Source: Lobulomyces angularis
Taxonomy: Eukaryota; Chytridiomycota; Chytridiomycetes; Lobulomycetales; Lobulomycetaceae
DNA length: 48,339 nucleotides
Reading direction: 5' to 3'
NCBI GenBank assembly: GCA_027604685.1
Contig: JADHYX010000157.1
Span: 1-48,339 of the forward strand
Shown one piece after another: positions 47,244 through 48,339 of the stretch. The notes beneath the pieces are model-generated. The model made no database searches. It had not been told where the DNA came from and saw only the letters and a list, made by a program, of their open reading frames with translations. Position numbers and translations under genes: made by a program. Within the stretch, counting starts at the first letter, position 1, and the number at the start of each line of letters is the position of its first letter.

Positions 47244-48123
47244 AATTTTTAAACTATTTTTTTTTTTTTTAACTAGATCGTAAAAAAAATACAAAACCCT
47301 AATTTTTTATGGTACACAAAAATTTAACATGAAAAATCAATTTGAAAATTGTTACCAATGTAACTAAAAGAGAGTGAGATGATTGTTATCGCAATCAAAG
47401 TCTCTCTCTTCAGTTGTTAGCGTGCAATTATTATGGATTGGAATCATTTACTATACTAGTTAGAGATGCATAATAAAACAATACAAAAGTCATCGTTCTA
47501 TCTTAAAAAGTTGAAACTGTAATTAAATGCGTTAATTACCCACTTGCAAAATTCAAGCATATATTTTTTGTTGGTCGAATTTTTTTAAGCAATATTAATT
47601 AAAGTAATGTTTTCTTTCTTTGAAATCTTTCTTTTATAGGTTATCCGAAAAATACTTATCTTATTACAATAATGAAAAAAGGTGTGATTCTTTAATTTAC
47701 AATTATACATTATAAATATTCTGGATAAAGAACCATAGCAATTATGAGGACCGTTTTACCAAATAGAGTTGACATTATAATGTTAATTATAATGGTAAAG
47801 TGTTAATTTGCTATTTTATTATTTGGTCTTAACAAAGATAATTTGAAATAACTAATTTATTCAATTGGTATTTATGTCATAGTTAATATAAATTATGAAG
47901 ATAGGAAGGTTATTCAATTTTCTGCCAGACTTTCCACAAATTACTCTGCTTTTAAAAAAATTTCAGTATCTAATTAATTTTTGAAGCAGGTTCACTTTTC
48001 AAATTCTTTAACTAATAAAAAAGTTAGATGAAATAAGAAGAAGTATGAATTTCAAAGAGCTATAAACAGCTGGAAGTGCTTTTAGCCCTATAAAGGTCCT
48101 CTACATACTTCATCTAAACAATG
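47244..48123. other. intergenic
   Basis: Upstream region of EIF3L. AT-rich with a few less biased stretches (47370-47460). No ORF or RNA gene is supported. Confidence 0.5.
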
Positions 48124-48339
48124 ATATACCCCCCTTGCAGTGGCCAGAAGCTCCTACTCTCTCTTTTTTTTTTGTGAGGATAAACACATCTGCTATTTGC
48201 ACTACAAACGTGAGCGTTCAAAGTCCCTCCTCCACATCGATGACCAACTTCAGCTATTTTGGGATGAAGCAGTCGTTCTAAAGGATGTACGCACACTCCG
48301 CGTTGACCAGGAACGTTGTTCGTTATACATATCAATCCA
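48124..48339 (+). CDS. GC-richer partial ORF at right edge, unknown origin
   Basis: From 48124 to the window end the plus strand is open, reading SYSLFFFCEDKHICYLHYKR, then ERSKSLLHIDDQLQLFWDEA and VVLKDVRTLRVDQERCSLYI. Base composition is near half G/C, in sharp contrast to everything else in the window. The minus strand is also open (ATG 48335). Neither reading is recognised. The shift suggests a mobile element, recent transfer, or a gene with atypical codon use; contamination at an assembly edge is also possible. Confidence 0.35.

Overview
The window is eukaryotic nuclear DNA: strongly AT-rich, dense with genes, and full of short GT-AG introns (mostly about 35-70 bp, usually with a T-rich end and a CTAA-type branch site). 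TAA, TAG and TGA all act as stops, so the code is standard. The gene set looks like an early-diverging fungus or close relative (Cryptomycota/Rozella-like or aphelid-like): an Itc1-type WAC-DDT-WHIM protein without PHD or bromodomain, a Bem1-like SH3-PX protein, calcineurin B, a Ste11/Ssk2-like MAPKKK, an AMPK beta subunit, Jjj1, Kre33/NAT10, Atp23 and eIF3l. I infer the lineage from gene content and intron style only; no rRNA or mitochondrial marker is present.

Layout. 1-67: edge of a neighbouring gene. 397-5270 (-): short-type ABCC transporter. 5871-7994 (+): unknown protein. 8479-11989 (-): Itc1/Acf1-like remodeller subunit. About 12.1-12.5 kb: two micro-ORFs. 12763-13417 (+): ATP23. 13671-14976 (-): otubain. 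15031-15332 and 15488-15828 (+): two small unknown genes. 16164-17478: a transposon relic with TA-flanked terminal inverted repeats and a dead ORF, followed by an LRR/FNIP-like relic. 18258-22227 (+): KRE33/NAT10. 22602-23246 (-): secreted or anchored protein. 23833-26008 (+): F-box/WD40 protein. 26532-27487 (+): cystinosin. 27764-28288 (-): tiny gene. 28908-29525 (+): a second surface protein homologous to the one at 22602.

30020-31075 (+): helical unknown. 31662-32915 (+): AMPK beta. 33058-35152 (+): MAPKKK. 35524-36675 (-): SH3-PX scaffold. 37298-39277 (+): JJJ1/DNAJC21. 39804-40877 and 41542-42598 (+): tandem pair of seven-helix membrane proteins. 42956-43131 (-): orphan C-terminal exon. 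43352 to about 44180 (-): calcineurin B. 45080-47243 (-): eIF3 subunit L. The right edge carries a GC-richer partial ORF of unknown origin.

There is no operon logic; the genes are independent housekeeping, signalling and lineage-specific units. Functional themes are signalling and polarity (MAPKKK, AMPK beta, calcineurin B, SH3-PX, 7TM pair), ribosome biogenesis and translation (Kre33, Jjj1, eIF3l), and membrane or surface functions (ABCC, cystinosin, two S/T-rich surface proteins). The most novel-looking items are the two lineage-specific families (surface proteins and 7TM pair), the TIR-bounded element, and several small multi-exon reading frames that ordinary ORF calling would miss.
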